Source of the DNA: Cupriavidus metallidurans CH34
GTDB taxonomy: Bacteria; Pseudomonadota; Gammaproteobacteria; Burkholderiales; Burkholderiaceae
Length of the DNA: 64,000 nucleotides
Reading direction: 5' to 3'
Assembly (NCBI RefSeq): GCF_000196015.1
Contig: NC_007974.2
Coordinates: forward strand, 2,356,001 to 2,420,000
Numbering within the stretch: the first letter of the stretch is position 1; every line of letters begins with the position of its first letter. The notes beneath the pieces were generated by a model. The model was not told where the DNA came from. It was given only the letters and a program-made list of their open reading frames with translations, and did not search any database. The translations under genes were made by a program, and so were the position numbers. This document shows positions 26,896 through 36,641 of this stretch, piece by piece.

Positions 26896-28418
26896 TCGGA
26901 CGCTCCCTGATGGGCCGACACGACCTTGCGGCGCCGGGTCTTCTCCAGCAGGCTGCCAAACATCGGCCAGACCAGGATCACCACCGCCAGCGCCATGATC
27001 GTGCCGACGAGCCCGTTGGACCAGAACACGTTGAGTTCGCCCTGCGACATCAGCATGGTCTGCCGGAATGCATCCTCGGCGCGATCGCCCAGTACCAATG
27101 CCAGCACCAGCGGCGCCAGCGGATACTCAAGCTTCTTGAGCACATACCCGATCACGCCGAAGATCAGCATGAGCCAGACGTCGAACATCGCGTTATGCAC
27201 GGTGAACGCGCCGATCGCGCAGACCACAAGGATCAGCGGCGCGATGATCGCAAACGGAATGCGCAGGATGGCGGCAAACAGCGGCACCGTGGAAAGCACC
27301 ACGATCAGGCCCGCCAGATTGCCCAGGTACATGCTCGCGATCAGCCCCCAGACGAAGGTCTTCTGCTCGGTGAACAGCAACGGCCCCGGCTGCAGCCCCC
27401 AGATCATCAGGCCACCCAGCAGCACCGCCGCCGTGGCTGACCCCGGAATGCCAAGCGCCAGCATTGGCAGCAACGCGCTGGTGCCGGCCGCGTGCGCGGC
27501 GCACTCCGGCGCGATCACGCCTTCGACGTTGCCGCGCCCGAACGTCTCACGCTTGCGTGAGAAACGCTTGGCCACGCCGTAGCCCATGAACGATGCGGCC
27601 GTCGCGCCGCCCGGCGTCACGCCAAGCCAGCAACCGATGATCGACGAACGGATCAGCGTCATCCAGTAACGCGGCAGTTCGGCCCAGGTCTTCAGCACCA
27701 CCTTGAGGTCGATACTGGCCCGCTTGCCACGGAAGGCTACGCCCTCCTCCATCGTCATCAGGATTTCGCTGATGCCGAACAGGCCGATAACAGCCACCAG
27801 GAAGTCGAACCCGCGCAGCAGTTCGGTGGAGCCGAACGTCATGCGCAGCGTGCCGGAAACCGTATCCATGCCGACCGCCGCCAGCGCGAACCCGATGCAC
27901 ATCGCGATCACGATCTTGGCCTTGGCTTCCTTTCCCATGCCGACGAAGCTGCAGAACGTCAGAAAGTACACCGCGAAGAATTCCGGCGGCCCGAAGCGCA
28001 ACGCGAACTTCGCCACCAGCGGCGCCAGGAACGTGATCAGCAGCACACCGGCCAGCGCGCCGAGAAACGACCCAGTGAAGGCCGACGTCAGCGCGCGTCC
28101 CGCCTCACCCTGCTGCGCAAGCGGGTAGCCGTCGAACGTGGTGGCCACGGACCACGCCTCGCCGGGAATATTGAACAGGATCGACGTGATCGCGCCACCG
28201 AACAGCGCGCCCCAGTAGATGCACGACAGCATGATGATGGCCGACGTCGGCTCCATCGAAAACGTCAGCGGCAGCAGGATCGCCACGCCGTTGGGGCCAC
28301 CCAGACCGGGCAGCACGCCCACGACGATGCCGAGCAGGATGCCCACCAGCATCAGTCCGACGTTGTGCCATGACATCGCCACGGCAAAGCCGCCCATCAA
28401 CGCATTGAGTTCTTCCAT
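26892..28418 (-). CDS. tctA: Tripartite tricarboxylate transporter large membrane subunit TctA
   Basis: Large permease subunit (508 aa, about 12 membrane segments). Family signatures are GVLPGLGGPNGVAILLPLTF near residue 40 and PGGATAASFMGYG in the second half, plus LALGIPGSATAAVLLGGLMIWGLQPGP. ATG 28418 with AAGGGGA upstream follows the TctB gene; a longer open frame on the same strand extends into tctB and is rejected. Works with the receptor encoded at 29012 and TctB. Confidence 0.93.
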   Translation of the reverse strand: MEELNALMGGFAVAMSWHNVGLMLVGILLGIVVGVLPGLGGPNGVAILLPLTFSMEPTSAIIMLSCIYWGALFGGAITSILFNIPGEAWSVATTFDGYPLAQQGEAGRALTSAFTGSFLGALAGVLLITFLAPLVAKFALRFGPPEFFAVYFLTFCSFVGMGKEAKAKIVIAMCIGFALAAVGMDTVSGTLRMTFGSTELLRGFDFLVAVIGLFGISEILMTMEEGVAFRGKRASIDLKVVLKTWAELPRYWMTLIRSSIIGCWLGVTPGGATAASFMGYGVAKRFSRKRETFGRGNVEGVIAPECAAHAAGTSALLPMLALGIPGSATAAVLLGGLMIWGLQPGPLLFTEQKTFVWGLIASMYLGNLAGLIVVLSTVPLFAAILRIPFAIIAPLILVVCAIGAFTVHNAMFDVWLMLIFGVIGYVLKKLEYPLAPLVLALVLGDRAEDAFRQTMLMSQGELNVFWSNGLVGTIMALAVVILVWPMFGSLLEKTRRRKVVSAHQGASE

Positions 28419-28429
28419 GCCGGTCCCCT

Positions 28430-28933
28430 TCAGAATCCGAGGGCCGCTTCGAGCGGTCCCTTGGGCAACGGCACGCGGAACTGCATCTCGAAGATCCAGA
28501 ACAGCACCAGATTGATGGCCACGCCAGTCAGCACCGCGCGCCACCATGCGAACTTGCCGATCACGAGCATGAAACCCGCAATGAAGATCGCCGATGCCAC
28601 GTAGATGCCCAGGAAGGCGATCAGCGCGACGTAGACCGTCAGCGGCACCAGGATCACCGCCACCTGCCGCAATTGCGGCCACGTGACGAACACCTTGTTT
28701 TTCTCGCCATGCCACGCCTGCCACAGCACCACCATGCACGCGATGAAGATGATCGCGCCAATCCGCATCGGAAAATAGCCGGCCTGCGGGCCGTCCGGCT
28801 CCCACCCCGCGCCAACCTGGTAGTTGCTGACCATCACCACCACCGCGCCGATGGCGATCAGCAGCGCGGTGGCGATTTCCGCCGCACGCACCGTGATCGC
28901 CGCCGGCGCGGTGTCATGTAATTGTTCGCTCAT
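28430..28933 (-). CDS. tctB: Tripartite tricarboxylate transporter small membrane subunit TctB
   Basis: Small permease subunit (167 aa) with four hydrophobic segments; the phrase PDGPQAGYFPMRIGAII is typical of TctB between the first and second helices. It sits between the Bug receptor and TctA genes with short spacing. ATG 28933 follows a G-rich ribosome site. Confidence 0.9.
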   Translation of the reverse strand: MSEQLHDTAPAAITVRAAEIATALLIAIGAVVVMVSNYQVGAGWEPDGPQAGYFPMRIGAIIFIACMVVLWQAWHGEKNKVFVTWPQLRQVAVILVPLTVYVALIAFLGIYVASAIFIAGFMLVIGKFAWWRAVLTGVAINLVLFWIFEMQFRVPLPKGPLEAALGF

Positions 28934-29011
28934 GAATGTGTCCCCCCGGATCGTTGCCCCCCATCCCATTCATGGGAGAGGGGGCAAGCCATCAGCACTC
29001 GCTCTGCGGTC

Positions 29012-30013
29012 TTACTTCGCCGCCAGGAAACCCGCTTCCTTGATGATGTCCTTGTGGCGCGTTTCATCGGCCGTCAGGAACTCGGTCAACTTCTGGCCCG
29101 TGAGGAAATCGTTCTTGAGCGCGTTCTTCTCCAGATACTCCTTCCACTCCGGCGTGGCCACCACCTTCTGCATCAGATCCACGTAGTACTTCTGCTGATC
29201 TGGCGTGACACCGCCGGGCAGCATGAACACACGCAGCATCTGGTATTGCACGTCCAGCCCCTGCTCCTTGCAGGTGGGGATGTCACCCCAGCTTTGCGTG
29301 CCGGTGATCTTGTTCGTGTACTGCATGCGATCTGGCGCAAACACGCACAGCGCGCGATGCTCGCCGGCGCGCCACTGACCGATCGATTCGGAGGGGTTGT
29401 TGACGTTGGAGTCGATATGCTTGCCCGAGAGCTGGGTCGCCGCTTCACCACCGCCCTTGTACGGGATGTAGATGAAGCGCACGCCGGCCTTGCGCTCGAC
29501 CTGCGCGGTGATGATCTGGTCCTCGCGCTTGGAGCTGGTGCCGCCCATCTTGAGCTTGCCCGGCTGCTTCTTCGCCTCGGCAATGTAGTCTGCCGGCGTC
29601 TTGTACGGCGCCTCGGCGTTGGTCCAGAGCACGAACTCGTCCATCGCCACCATGGCCACCGGCGTCAGGTCGCGCCAGTTAAAGGGCAACTGGCTGATCA
29701 TCGGCACCGTGTAGAGCGCGGACGAGGTCACCAGCAGCTTGTGCGCGTCACCTTTCGACGCTTTGGTGTCCATCAGCCCTTCGGCCCCGCTGGCGCCGGC
29801 CTTGTTCACGACGATCATCGGCTGGTTCATCAGCTTGTGCTTGGCGATGATGCCCTGAATCGAACGCGCCATCTGATCCGATGCCCCGCCCGCGCTGAAC
29901 GGCACGACAACCTCGACCGGTTTGGTAGGCTCCCACGCGAACGCGGGGCTGGCCCACGCAACACCTAGCAACGAAGCGCACGCGAGCGCGCGTGCGGCAT
30001 AACGCAACGTCAT
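29012..30013 (-). CDS. Tripartite tricarboxylate transporter substrate-binding protein (Bug/TctC)
   Basis: Periplasmic receptor (333 aa) with a signal peptide (residues 1-26, ending AFA) and the first binding loop PVEVVVPFSAGGASDQMAR. GGGEAATQLSGKHIDSNVNNPSE corresponds to the lower ligand-binding lobe. It is linked to tctB and tctA, giving a complete Na+- or H+-coupled importer. The ligand is probably a carboxylate handled by the CoA-transferase and hydratase of the same operon. Confidence 0.9.
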   Translation of the reverse strand: MTLRYAARALACASLLGVAWASPAFAWEPTKPVEVVVPFSAGGASDQMARSIQGIIAKHKLMNQPMIVVNKAGASGAEGLMDTKASKGDAHKLLVTSSALYTVPMISQLPFNWRDLTPVAMVAMDEFVLWTNAEAPYKTPADYIAEAKKQPGKLKMGGTSSKREDQIITAQVERKAGVRFIYIPYKGGGEAATQLSGKHIDSNVNNPSESIGQWRAGEHRALCVFAPDRMQYTNKITGTQSWGDIPTCKEQGLDVQYQMLRVFMLPGGVTPDQQKYYVDLMQKVVATPEWKEYLEKNALKNDFLTGQKLTEFLTADETRHKDIIKEAGFLAAK

Positions 30014-30115
30014 GGTCTGTCTCCTTTGGGTGGCGGCCGTGCGCTCTGTGGTGCATCGGCCTTGTAGTCGGGAGCGCCTCTGCTGGACGCTCTCTTCTTG
30101 CTGCTGCTTGAAACC

Positions 30116-31321
30116 TCAGGCCGCGCGCAGCGACGGCTGCGATGCTGCGGCGCGCAGGCTGTCCATGGCGGCCAGTACACCGCCTGCATGGTGCGGCACG
30201 CCCGCCAGTGCGAAGCCCATCTCCACGCCGGCCAGCGTGCCCATCAGCGTCAGGTCATTGAAATCGCCCAGATGCCCGATGCGGAAGACCTTGCCGGACA
30301 GCTTCGACAAGCCCTGCCCGAGCGACATGTTGAAGTGCTCGAGCACGATCTTGCGGAACGTGTCGGCGCTATGGCCTTCCGGCATCACCACGGCAGTCAG
30401 CGCCGGGCTGTACTCGGACGGGTTCTGGCACAGGATCTCGAGCCCCCATGCGTTGACGCAGGCGCGCGTGGCCTCGGCATGGCGGCGATGGCGCGCGAAC
30501 ACGTTCTGCAGGCCCTCTTCGAGCAGCATGTCGCACGCTTCCGACAGGCCATAGAGCAGGTTCGTGGCCGGCGTATAGGGCCAGAATCCGTTCTTGTTGG
30601 CTTCGATGATTTCATCCCAGCCCCAGAACGCCCTGGGCAACCTGGCCTTGGCCGATGCGGCGATCGCTTTCGCGCTGACGGCGTTGAACGAGATGCCGGG
30701 CGGCAACATCAACCCCTTCTGCGAGCCCGACACCGTTACATCGACACCCCATTCGTCATGGCGATAGTCAACCGAACCGAGCGAGGAAATCGTATCGACC
30801 AGCAGTAGCGCGGGGTGGCCAGCCGCGTCGATCGCGCGGCGCACCGCGGCGATGTCGGACGTCACGCCGGTCGAGGTTTCATTGTGGACCACGCAGACGG
30901 CCTTGATCTCGTGGTTGCGGTCCTCGGCCAGGCGCGCGCCGATTGCAGCGGCATCCACGCCATGACGCCAGTCGCCCACGATGAACTCGGCGTGAACGCC
31001 GAGCTTGTCGGCCATCTTCTTCCAGAGCGACGCGAAATGGCCGGTCTCATACATCAGCACCTTGTCGCCGGGGGACAGCGTATTGACCAGCGCGGCCTCC
31101 CACGCCCCCGTCCCCGACGCCGGATAGATCACCACGGGCTGGGTCGTTTGGAAGATCTTGCGGATATCGGCCAGCACCTTCTTGCCCAGTTGCTGGAATT
31201 CGGGGCCCCGGTGATCAATCGTCGGGTAATCCATCGCGCGCAGCACGCGGTCGGGCACGTTGGTGGGTCCGGGGATCTGCAGGAAATGCCGGCCACTGGG
31301 ATGTGAGTTCAATCGGAGCAT
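30116..31321 (-). CDS. Class V aminotransferase, serine/alanine-glyoxylate type
   Basis: PLP-dependent class V aminotransferase of 401 residues. The PLP lysine is K202 in VSGSQKGLMLPPG; IPGPTNVPDRVLRAMDYPTIDHRGPEF at the N-terminus and the ASGTGAWEAAL loop match serine-glyoxylate and aspartate-glyoxylate aminotransferases. It would use glyoxylate or pyruvate as amino acceptor. It is the first gene of the leftward operon with the tripartite transporter, and divergent from a GntR regulator. GAGG lies just before the ATG. Which amino donor is used cannot be decided from sequence. Confidence 0.85.
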   Translation of the reverse strand: MLRLNSHPSGRHFLQIPGPTNVPDRVLRAMDYPTIDHRGPEFQQLGKKVLADIRKIFQTTQPVVIYPASGTGAWEAALVNTLSPGDKVLMYETGHFASLWKKMADKLGVHAEFIVGDWRHGVDAAAIGARLAEDRNHEIKAVCVVHNETSTGVTSDIAAVRRAIDAAGHPALLLVDTISSLGSVDYRHDEWGVDVTVSGSQKGLMLPPGISFNAVSAKAIAASAKARLPRAFWGWDEIIEANKNGFWPYTPATNLLYGLSEACDMLLEEGLQNVFARHRRHAEATRACVNAWGLEILCQNPSEYSPALTAVVMPEGHSADTFRKIVLEHFNMSLGQGLSKLSGKVFRIGHLGDFNDLTLMGTLAGVEMGFALAGVPHHAGGVLAAMDSLRAAASQPSLRAA

Positions 31322-31340
31322 GTCGCCTCGTATCCTTATA

Positions 31341-31359
31341 TTTGAATTTTGTATTCAAA
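31341..31359. promoter_or_regulatory. Candidate GntR operator upstream of the aminotransferase operon
   Basis: Perfect inverted repeat TTTGAAT-N5-ATTCAAA, 20 bases before the aminotransferase start. It contains the 10-base word TTGTATTCAA (31349-31358), which recurs in inverse orientation in front of the GntR gene. The position would allow repression of the operon. Binding is inferred. Confidence 0.55.
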
Positions 31360-31520
31360 AAACAGAGATGCACTGCGCGTCCGTCATGCGGGATAATGTT
31401 GGCGGACGCAAGTGCCTGCCTCTCCGCAATAAATCCTTATAAATCAATGGCTATCTGGATTTCATTGCACCGACTGCGTTGTTTCTGGCGCAACCTGATG
31501 CGCCAAATTGCAGTTCGAGC

Positions 31521-31548
31521 TTGCCCAAGATTAGGTTTTGAATACAAT
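31521..31548 (+). promoter_or_regulatory. Candidate promoter and operator of the GntR gene
   Basis: TTGCCC and TACAAT with a 16-base spacer resemble a sigma-70 promoter 24 bases before the GntR start. The -10 element is overlapped by TTGAATACAA (31538-31547), the exact reverse complement of the word in the aminotransferase-side operator, suggesting autoregulation. Confidence 0.45.
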
Positions 31549-31571
31549 ACTGTCAAGCCACACGATCCCTG

Positions 31572-32261
31572 ATGAGCACAAACCCGACCACCCCTTCGCA
31601 AGCCGTCGACCGCCAGATCCTGCATGTGGCGGTGGCTCAGCGCCTGCGCACGATGATCATGGAGGGCGACCTCGCACCGGGCACGCGGCTCAACGAGCGC
31701 GTGCTGTGCGACTTGCTCCAGGTTTCGCGCACGCCGCTGCGTGAAGCCTTCAAGGTCCTGGCCGGTGACGGGCTGGTGACGCTGCTGCCGAACCGGGGCG
31801 CCGAGGTGGTAGTGCTGTCGCAGGAGGCGATCAACCACCTGTTCGAGATGATGGGCGCGCTCGAGGCGATGTCCGGCGAGCTGGCCTGCCAGCGCATCAC
31901 CGATGCCGAGCTGAACGAGATTCGCGCGCTCCACTACGAAATGCTCGCTTGCCACGCGCGGCGGGACCTGCCCAATTACTACGCGCTGAACCGCCGCATC
32001 CATGACGCGATCAATGCGGCGGCGCGCAATCCGATCCTCGAGGAGACCTATCGACGCATCAACCTGCGCATTCAGGCGCTGCGCTTCCGCTCGAACTTCG
32101 ATCAGGACAAATGGGACATGGCCGTGCGCGAGCACGGCGAGATGCTCGATGCCTTGTCGAAGCGCGATGGGGCCGCGCTGCGTGACATCCTGCGCGCGCA
32201 CCTGCAGCACAAGCACGACGCGCTGATCGCCGAACTAGAACGCGCGCAGGACGCCGCCTGA
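31572..32261 (+). CDS. GntR family regulator, FadR/FCD subfamily
   Basis: A 229-residue transcription factor. N-terminal winged HTH (about 18-85) with LNERVLCDLLQVSRTPLREAFKVLAGDGLV, then an all-helical FCD ligand domain (about 95-215) containing histidines and an aspartate that typically bind a metal and a carboxylate. It is divergent from the aminotransferase/transporter operon and upstream of the FAD/Fe-S dehydrogenase, so it probably senses the imported acid or its derivative. Palindromic sites flank the divergent region. Confidence 0.9.
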   Translation: MSTNPTTPSQAVDRQILHVAVAQRLRTMIMEGDLAPGTRLNERVLCDLLQVSRTPLREAFKVLAGDGLVTLLPNRGAEVVVLSQEAINHLFEMMGALEAMSGELACQRITDAELNEIRALHYEMLACHARRDLPNYYALNRRIHDAINAAARNPILEETYRRINLRIQALRFRSNFDQDKWDMAVREHGEMLDALSKRDGAALRDILRAHLQHKHDALIAELERAQDAA

Positions 32262-32347
32262 CCTGACGCGACACGCGCACCCGGTGCGCGTCATCGCATG
32301 GCCATGACGGCGTCTCCCAGCGCACGCAACCGGAGACATAGAAGTCC

Positions 32348-35300
32348 ATGGCCTTGCCAACCACCCCCACGCCACCCGGCGTGCAACCGCTGCGCTTCAT
32401 GCCCGGCGCGGCGGCACCCGCCCTGCAATCGCCGCTGTACCGGCGCCTGGCCGCCGAACTGCGCGGCGAAGTGTTGTTCGATAACGCCAGCCGTGGCCGC
32501 TATGCCACCGATGCGTCGATCTACCAGGTCATGCCGATCGGCGTGGTGGTACCGCGCGACGAAGCCGATGCGCGGCTGGCGCTGGACATCGCCCGGGACT
32601 TCAAGGCGCCGCTGCTGCCGCGCGGCGGCGGCACCAGCCAGTGCGGGCAGACCGTGGGCGAGGCGCTGGTCATCGACAACAGCAAGTACCTGAACCAGAT
32701 CATCGACTTCGATCCGGTGGCGCGCACGGTGACCGTGCAGCCCGGCATCGTGCTCGACCACCTGAACGCATGGCTCAAGCCCCACGGCCTCTGGTTCCCG
32801 GTCGATGTATCGACCGCCGCGCAATGCACGATTGGCGGCATGACCGGCAACAACTCGTGCGGTTCACGCTCGATCCAGTACGGCAACATGGTGCACAACG
32901 TGCTCGGCGTCCAGGCCATCCTGGCCAGCGGCGAGGACGTGCGCTTCGATGCCAGTTGGCCGGCCGAGTCTGCGCCACACCGGGCCATTGCCGACGGCGT
33001 GCGCCGCATCGCCACGCGCGAGCGCGACGCCATCGCGCAGATGTATCCAACCGTGCTGCGCCGCGTGGGCGGCTACAACCTTGATATCTTCGCGCCGCGC
33101 AGTGAACGGCCCTATACCGCCGACGGCAGCGTCAATCTGGCGCATCTGCTCGTGGGATCGGAAGGCACCCTCGCCTACTTCCGCCACATCACGCTGCAAC
33201 TCGCGCCACTACCGGCACACAAGACCCTGGGTGTGGTGAATTTCCCGACGTTCTATCAGTCGATGGATCTCACGCGCCATATCGTGGCGCTGAAGCCGGC
33301 GGCCGTGGAACTGGTCGATCGCACCATGATCGACCTGGCCCGCAACAATCCCGCATTCCGCCCCGTGATCGACCGCGCGCTGGTGGGCGAGCCGGAAGCG
33401 ATTCTGCTGGTTGAGTTCGCCGGCGAGGATCGCGCGGCCACGCTGCAGGGACTGGCCCGACTGGTCGAGCTGATGGCCGATCTTGGCCTGCCGGGCTCGG
33501 TAGTGGAAATGCCGGAGCCTGGTCCGCAGAAGGCGCTGTGGGAAGTGCGCAAGGCCGGCCTCAACATCATGATGAGCATGAAGGGCGACGGCAAGCCGGT
33601 ATCGTTCATCGAAGACTGCGCCGTGCCGCTCGAGCATCTGGCCGCGTACACGTCCCGGCTGACAGAGGTGTTTCACAAGCACGGCACGCGCGGCACCTGG
33701 TACGCCCATGCCAGCGTCGGCACACTGCACGTGCGGCCAATCCTCGACATGCGGCGCGACGGCGCGGCCAAGATGCGCGCCATCGCCGAGGAAGCCGCCG
33801 CGATGGTGCGCGAGTACAAGGGCGCTTACTCGGGCGAGCACGGGGACGGCATCTGCCGCGGCGAATGGGTGGCCTGGCAGTTCGGCCCATCGCTGGCGCG
33901 CGCGTTCGAGGAGGTCAAGGCACTATTCGACCCCGAGAACCGCTGCAATCCCGGCAAGATCGTGCGCACGCCAAAGATGGATGACACATCGCTGTTCCGT
34001 TTCCCACCGAGCTACTCGGTCAAGCCGATTCGGCCGGCGCTCGACTGGTCGGCATGGAACGTCACGCGGGACCCGGTCACCGAGGCCGAGAGCGCGCCGG
34101 GCACCGGCACCGATCCGGCAAACGGGCTGGCTGCAGCGGTGGAGATGTGCAACAACAACGGCCATTGCCGCAAGTTCGACGCCGGCACCATGTGCCCGAG
34201 TTACCGCGTCACACGTGACGAGCAGCACCTGACGCGTGGCCGCGCCAACACGTTGCGGCTCGCCCTGTCCGGTCAGCTTGGCACCGAGGGACTGCTCGAC
34301 GTCGCGGTCAGGGACACGATGGACCTGTGTGTCTCCTGCAAGGGATGCAAGCGCGACTGCCCGACCGGCATCGACATGGCGAAGATGAAGATCGAGGTGC
34401 GCGCCGCCAACGCCAGCGCGGGCCGGCTGCGCGCGCGTGACAGGCTCGTGGCCTTCCTGCCGCGCTACGCGGGCACCGCCAGCCGGCTGCGCTGGTTGTT
34501 CAACCTGCGCGACCGCGTGCCCGGCCTGCCGCAACTGACTGAACGCCTGCTCGGCCTGTCGGCCAGACGCTCGCTGCCCCGCTGGCAATCGGCGTTCCTG
34601 CGCGATGACTACGTGTCCCGGCCCGTCGGCGGCAAGGAAGTCGTGCTGTTCGTCGATACGTTCAACAATCACATGGAACCGGAGAACGCGCGCGCGGCGC
34701 AACGCGTGCTCGAAGCGGCCGGATACACCGTGCATCTGTCCGGGGTTCCGGGCGAGCGGCCTTTGTGCTGCGGCCGCACGTTCCTGGCGGCCGGGCTGGT
34801 CGATGAAGCCAGGGCCGAAGCCCGGCGCGCGCTCGATACGCTATTGCCGTTCGTCTCGCGCGGCGTGGCCGTGGTGGGCCTGGAACCGTCCTGCCTGCTC
34901 TCCATGCGCGACGAATTCCTGCAGTACGGCTATGGCGACGCGGCGCGGCTGCTGGCGAACAATGCGTTCCTGTTCGAGGAGTTCCTGGTGCGCGAACATG
35001 CGGCCGGTCGATTTGCTCCCACGCTGAAGCCTATCGGCAGCACCGAGGCCCTGCTACATGGACACTGCCACCAGAAGGCGTTCGATGCCGTGCGGCCGGT
35101 GGAGCAGGTACTCGGCTGGATTCCGGAACTCAAGACCTCGCTGATCGAATCGTCATGCTGTGGCATGGCGGGCAACTTCGGATACGAGGCCGAGCACCAC
35201 GAGGTGTCGATGAAGATGGGGGAGCTTGCATTGCTGCCGGCGGTGCGCGGCGCCGATGCGCGGACGCTGGTGGTCGCCGATGGCACAAGCTGCCGCCATC

Positions 35301-35371
35301 AGATCCATGACGGCGCCGACAGGCAGGCGCTGCACGTGGCACGGGTGCTGGAGATGGCACTTGGGGCGTGA
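32348..35371 (+). CDS. FAD-binding and Fe-S-binding dehydrogenase (D-2-hydroxyacid dehydrogenase, YdiJ-like)
   Basis: A 1007-residue membrane-associated flavoprotein. Residues about 50-270 form the FAD-binding PCMH domain (LPRGGGTSQCGQTVG near 80-95), about 290-560 the FAD-linked oxidase C-terminal domain. A ferredoxin-like region has CNNNGHC at about 601 and CVSCKGCKRDCP at about 661; the C-terminal CCG domain ends with SSCCGMAGNFGYE. Length and order match YdiJ (D-2-hydroxyglutarate dehydrogenase) and Dld-II-type D-lactate dehydrogenases. Electrons would go to quinone or another acceptor. Downstream of GntR on the same strand; likely oxidises a D-2-hydroxyacid made in the neighbouring pathway. 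Confidence 0.88.
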   Translation: MALPTTPTPPGVQPLRFMPGAAAPALQSPLYRRLAAELRGEVLFDNASRGRYATDASIYQVMPIGVVVPRDEADARLALDIARDFKAPLLPRGGGTSQCGQTVGEALVIDNSKYLNQIIDFDPVARTVTVQPGIVLDHLNAWLKPHGLWFPVDVSTAAQCTIGGMTGNNSCGSRSIQYGNMVHNVLGVQAILASGEDVRFDASWPAESAPHRAIADGVRRIATRERDAIAQMYPTVLRRVGGYNLDIFAPRSERPYTADGSVNLAHLLVGSEGTLAYFRHITLQLAPLPAHKTLGVVNFPTFYQSMDLTRHIVALKPAAVELVDRTMIDLARNNPAFRPVIDRALVGEPEAILLVEFAGEDRAATLQGLARLVELMADLGLPGSVVEMPEPGPQKALWEVRKAGLNIMMSMKGDGKPVSFIEDCAVPLEHLAAYTSRLTEVFHKHGTRGTWYAHASVGTLHVRPILDMRRDGAAKMRAIAEEAAAMVREYKGAYSGEHGDGICRGEWVAWQFGPSLARAFEEVKALFDPENRCNPGKIVRTPKMDDTSLFRFPPSYSVKPIRPALDWSAWNVTRDPVTEAESAPGTGTDPANGLAAAVEMCNNNGHCRKFDAGTMCPSYRVTRDEQHLTRGRANTLRLALSGQLGTEGLLDVAVRDTMDLCVSCKGCKRDCPTGIDMAKMKIEVRAANASAGRLRARDRLVAFLPRYAGTASRLRWLFNLRDRVPGLPQLTERLLGLSARRSLPRWQSAFLRDDYVSRPVGGKEVVLFVDTFNNHMEPENARAAQRVLEAAGYTVHLSGVPGERPLCCGRTFLAAGLVDEARAEARRALDTLLPFVSRGVAVVGLEPSCLLSMRDEFLQYGYGDAARLLANNAFLFEEFLVREHAAGRFAPTLKPIGSTEALLHGHCHQKAFDAVRPVEQVLGWIPELKTSLIESSCCGMAGNFGYEAEHHEVSMKMGELALLPAVRGADARTLVVADGTSCRHQIHDGADRQALHVARVLEMALGA

Positions 35372-35457
35372 ACCCCGGTTGCGTGGCCCGATCGATAAGG
35401 CGGACATGACGCAGTAGAATCGCGTCTCTCCCGTCCACATCGATCGTTCCACGCAAC

Positions 35458-36393
35458 ATGGCAGTCACGCGAAACAGCAAACAGGCAACCCTGATCGGGC
35501 TTGTCGCGGTCCTATTCTGGAGCGCGATCGTCGGCCTGATCCGCGGCGTCAGCCAGAGCTTCGGCGCGACCGGTGGGGCGGCACTGATCTACACGGTCGC
35601 TTCGGCGCTGCTCTGGCTGACCGTTGGCCCGCCCCGGACGCGGGCGCTGCCTCGAATCTATCTGCTCTGGGGAAGCGTGCTGTTTGTTTCCTACGAGCTG
35701 TGCCTGTCGCTGTCCATTGGCTATGCCAATACCGGCAGGCAGGCCATCGAAGTCGGCATGGTCAACTATCTCTGGCCGTCCTTCACGATGCTGGCCGCCA
35801 TCCTGTTCAATCGTCAGCGCGCCAACTGGCTGATCCTGCCAGGCTTTCTGGTGGCCCTGCTGGGTATTGCATCGGTGCTCGGTGGCGATCAGGGCCTGGA
35901 CCTGCCGAGCATGGCCGCCAATATTCAGGACAACCCCCTCAGCTACGGCCTGGCCTTTGCCGGCGCAATGATCTGGGCGGGCTACTGCACGGTGACGAGC
36001 CGGTACGCACAGGGCAAGAACGCGGTCACGCTGTTCTTCATGCTGACGGCGCTCGCACTGTGGGGGAAGTATCTGTTCACGGACGGTGAAACGATGGTCC
36101 TCAGCATGACGGGCGCGATCTACCTGCTGCTGGCCGCCTGCGCCATGGGCTTCGGCTATGCCGCGTGGAACGTCGGCATCCTCCACGGCAATATGACAGT
36201 GCTGGCTGGCGCGTCGTACTTCATCCCGGTGTTGTCGGCCGCATTGGCCGCCACGCTGCTGCACGCACCGCTGTCGTTCGCATTCTGGAAAGGCGCCGCG
36301 ATGGTATGCGCGGGATCCATCCTTTGCTGGATCGCAACACGTGGCAAGGGCGAGCGCGCAGCAATTTCGTCGGGTTCGGACAACCCGACTTAG
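35458..36393 (+). CDS. yddG: YddG-type aromatic amino acid / metabolite exporter (DMT superfamily)
   Basis: Inner-membrane drug/metabolite transporter of 311 residues with ten helices. It is collinear with E. coli YddG, including QATLIGLVAVLFWSAIVGLIRG, VSYELCLSLSIGYA, QAIEVGMVNYLWPS and the AAWNVGILHGNMT segment. YddG exports aromatic amino acids and other small molecules. It follows the dehydrogenase by 86 bases and may or may not be in the same transcript. Confidence 0.88.
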   Translation: MAVTRNSKQATLIGLVAVLFWSAIVGLIRGVSQSFGATGGAALIYTVASALLWLTVGPPRTRALPRIYLLWGSVLFVSYELCLSLSIGYANTGRQAIEVGMVNYLWPSFTMLAAILFNRQRANWLILPGFLVALLGIASVLGGDQGLDLPSMAANIQDNPLSYGLAFAGAMIWAGYCTVTSRYAQGKNAVTLFFMLTALALWGKYLFTDGETMVLSMTGAIYLLLAACAMGFGYAAWNVGILHGNMTVLAGASYFIPVLSAALAATLLHAPLSFAFWKGAAMVCAGSILCWIATRGKGERAAISSGSDNPT

Positions 36394-36641
36394 AGGCGCG
36401 TATCCGGCAAGGCAGACGCATCACATGCGGGACTCCCGACAATCGGCAGGAGGTAGCGCCGCGTGCACGCGCACATGCGCCATGCACGACCGATGGATCA
36501 CCCTGCGGGATATTTCATCCGGGTCGCGAGTGCGGCTTTTCCGGATGCCTGGCAATCCTGACTAGACTGGAACTGGAGCGGATAACACTCCACTACCTGC
36601 AACCTGAACACATCCGCAAGGATGTTCAAGAAGGGGGCACC

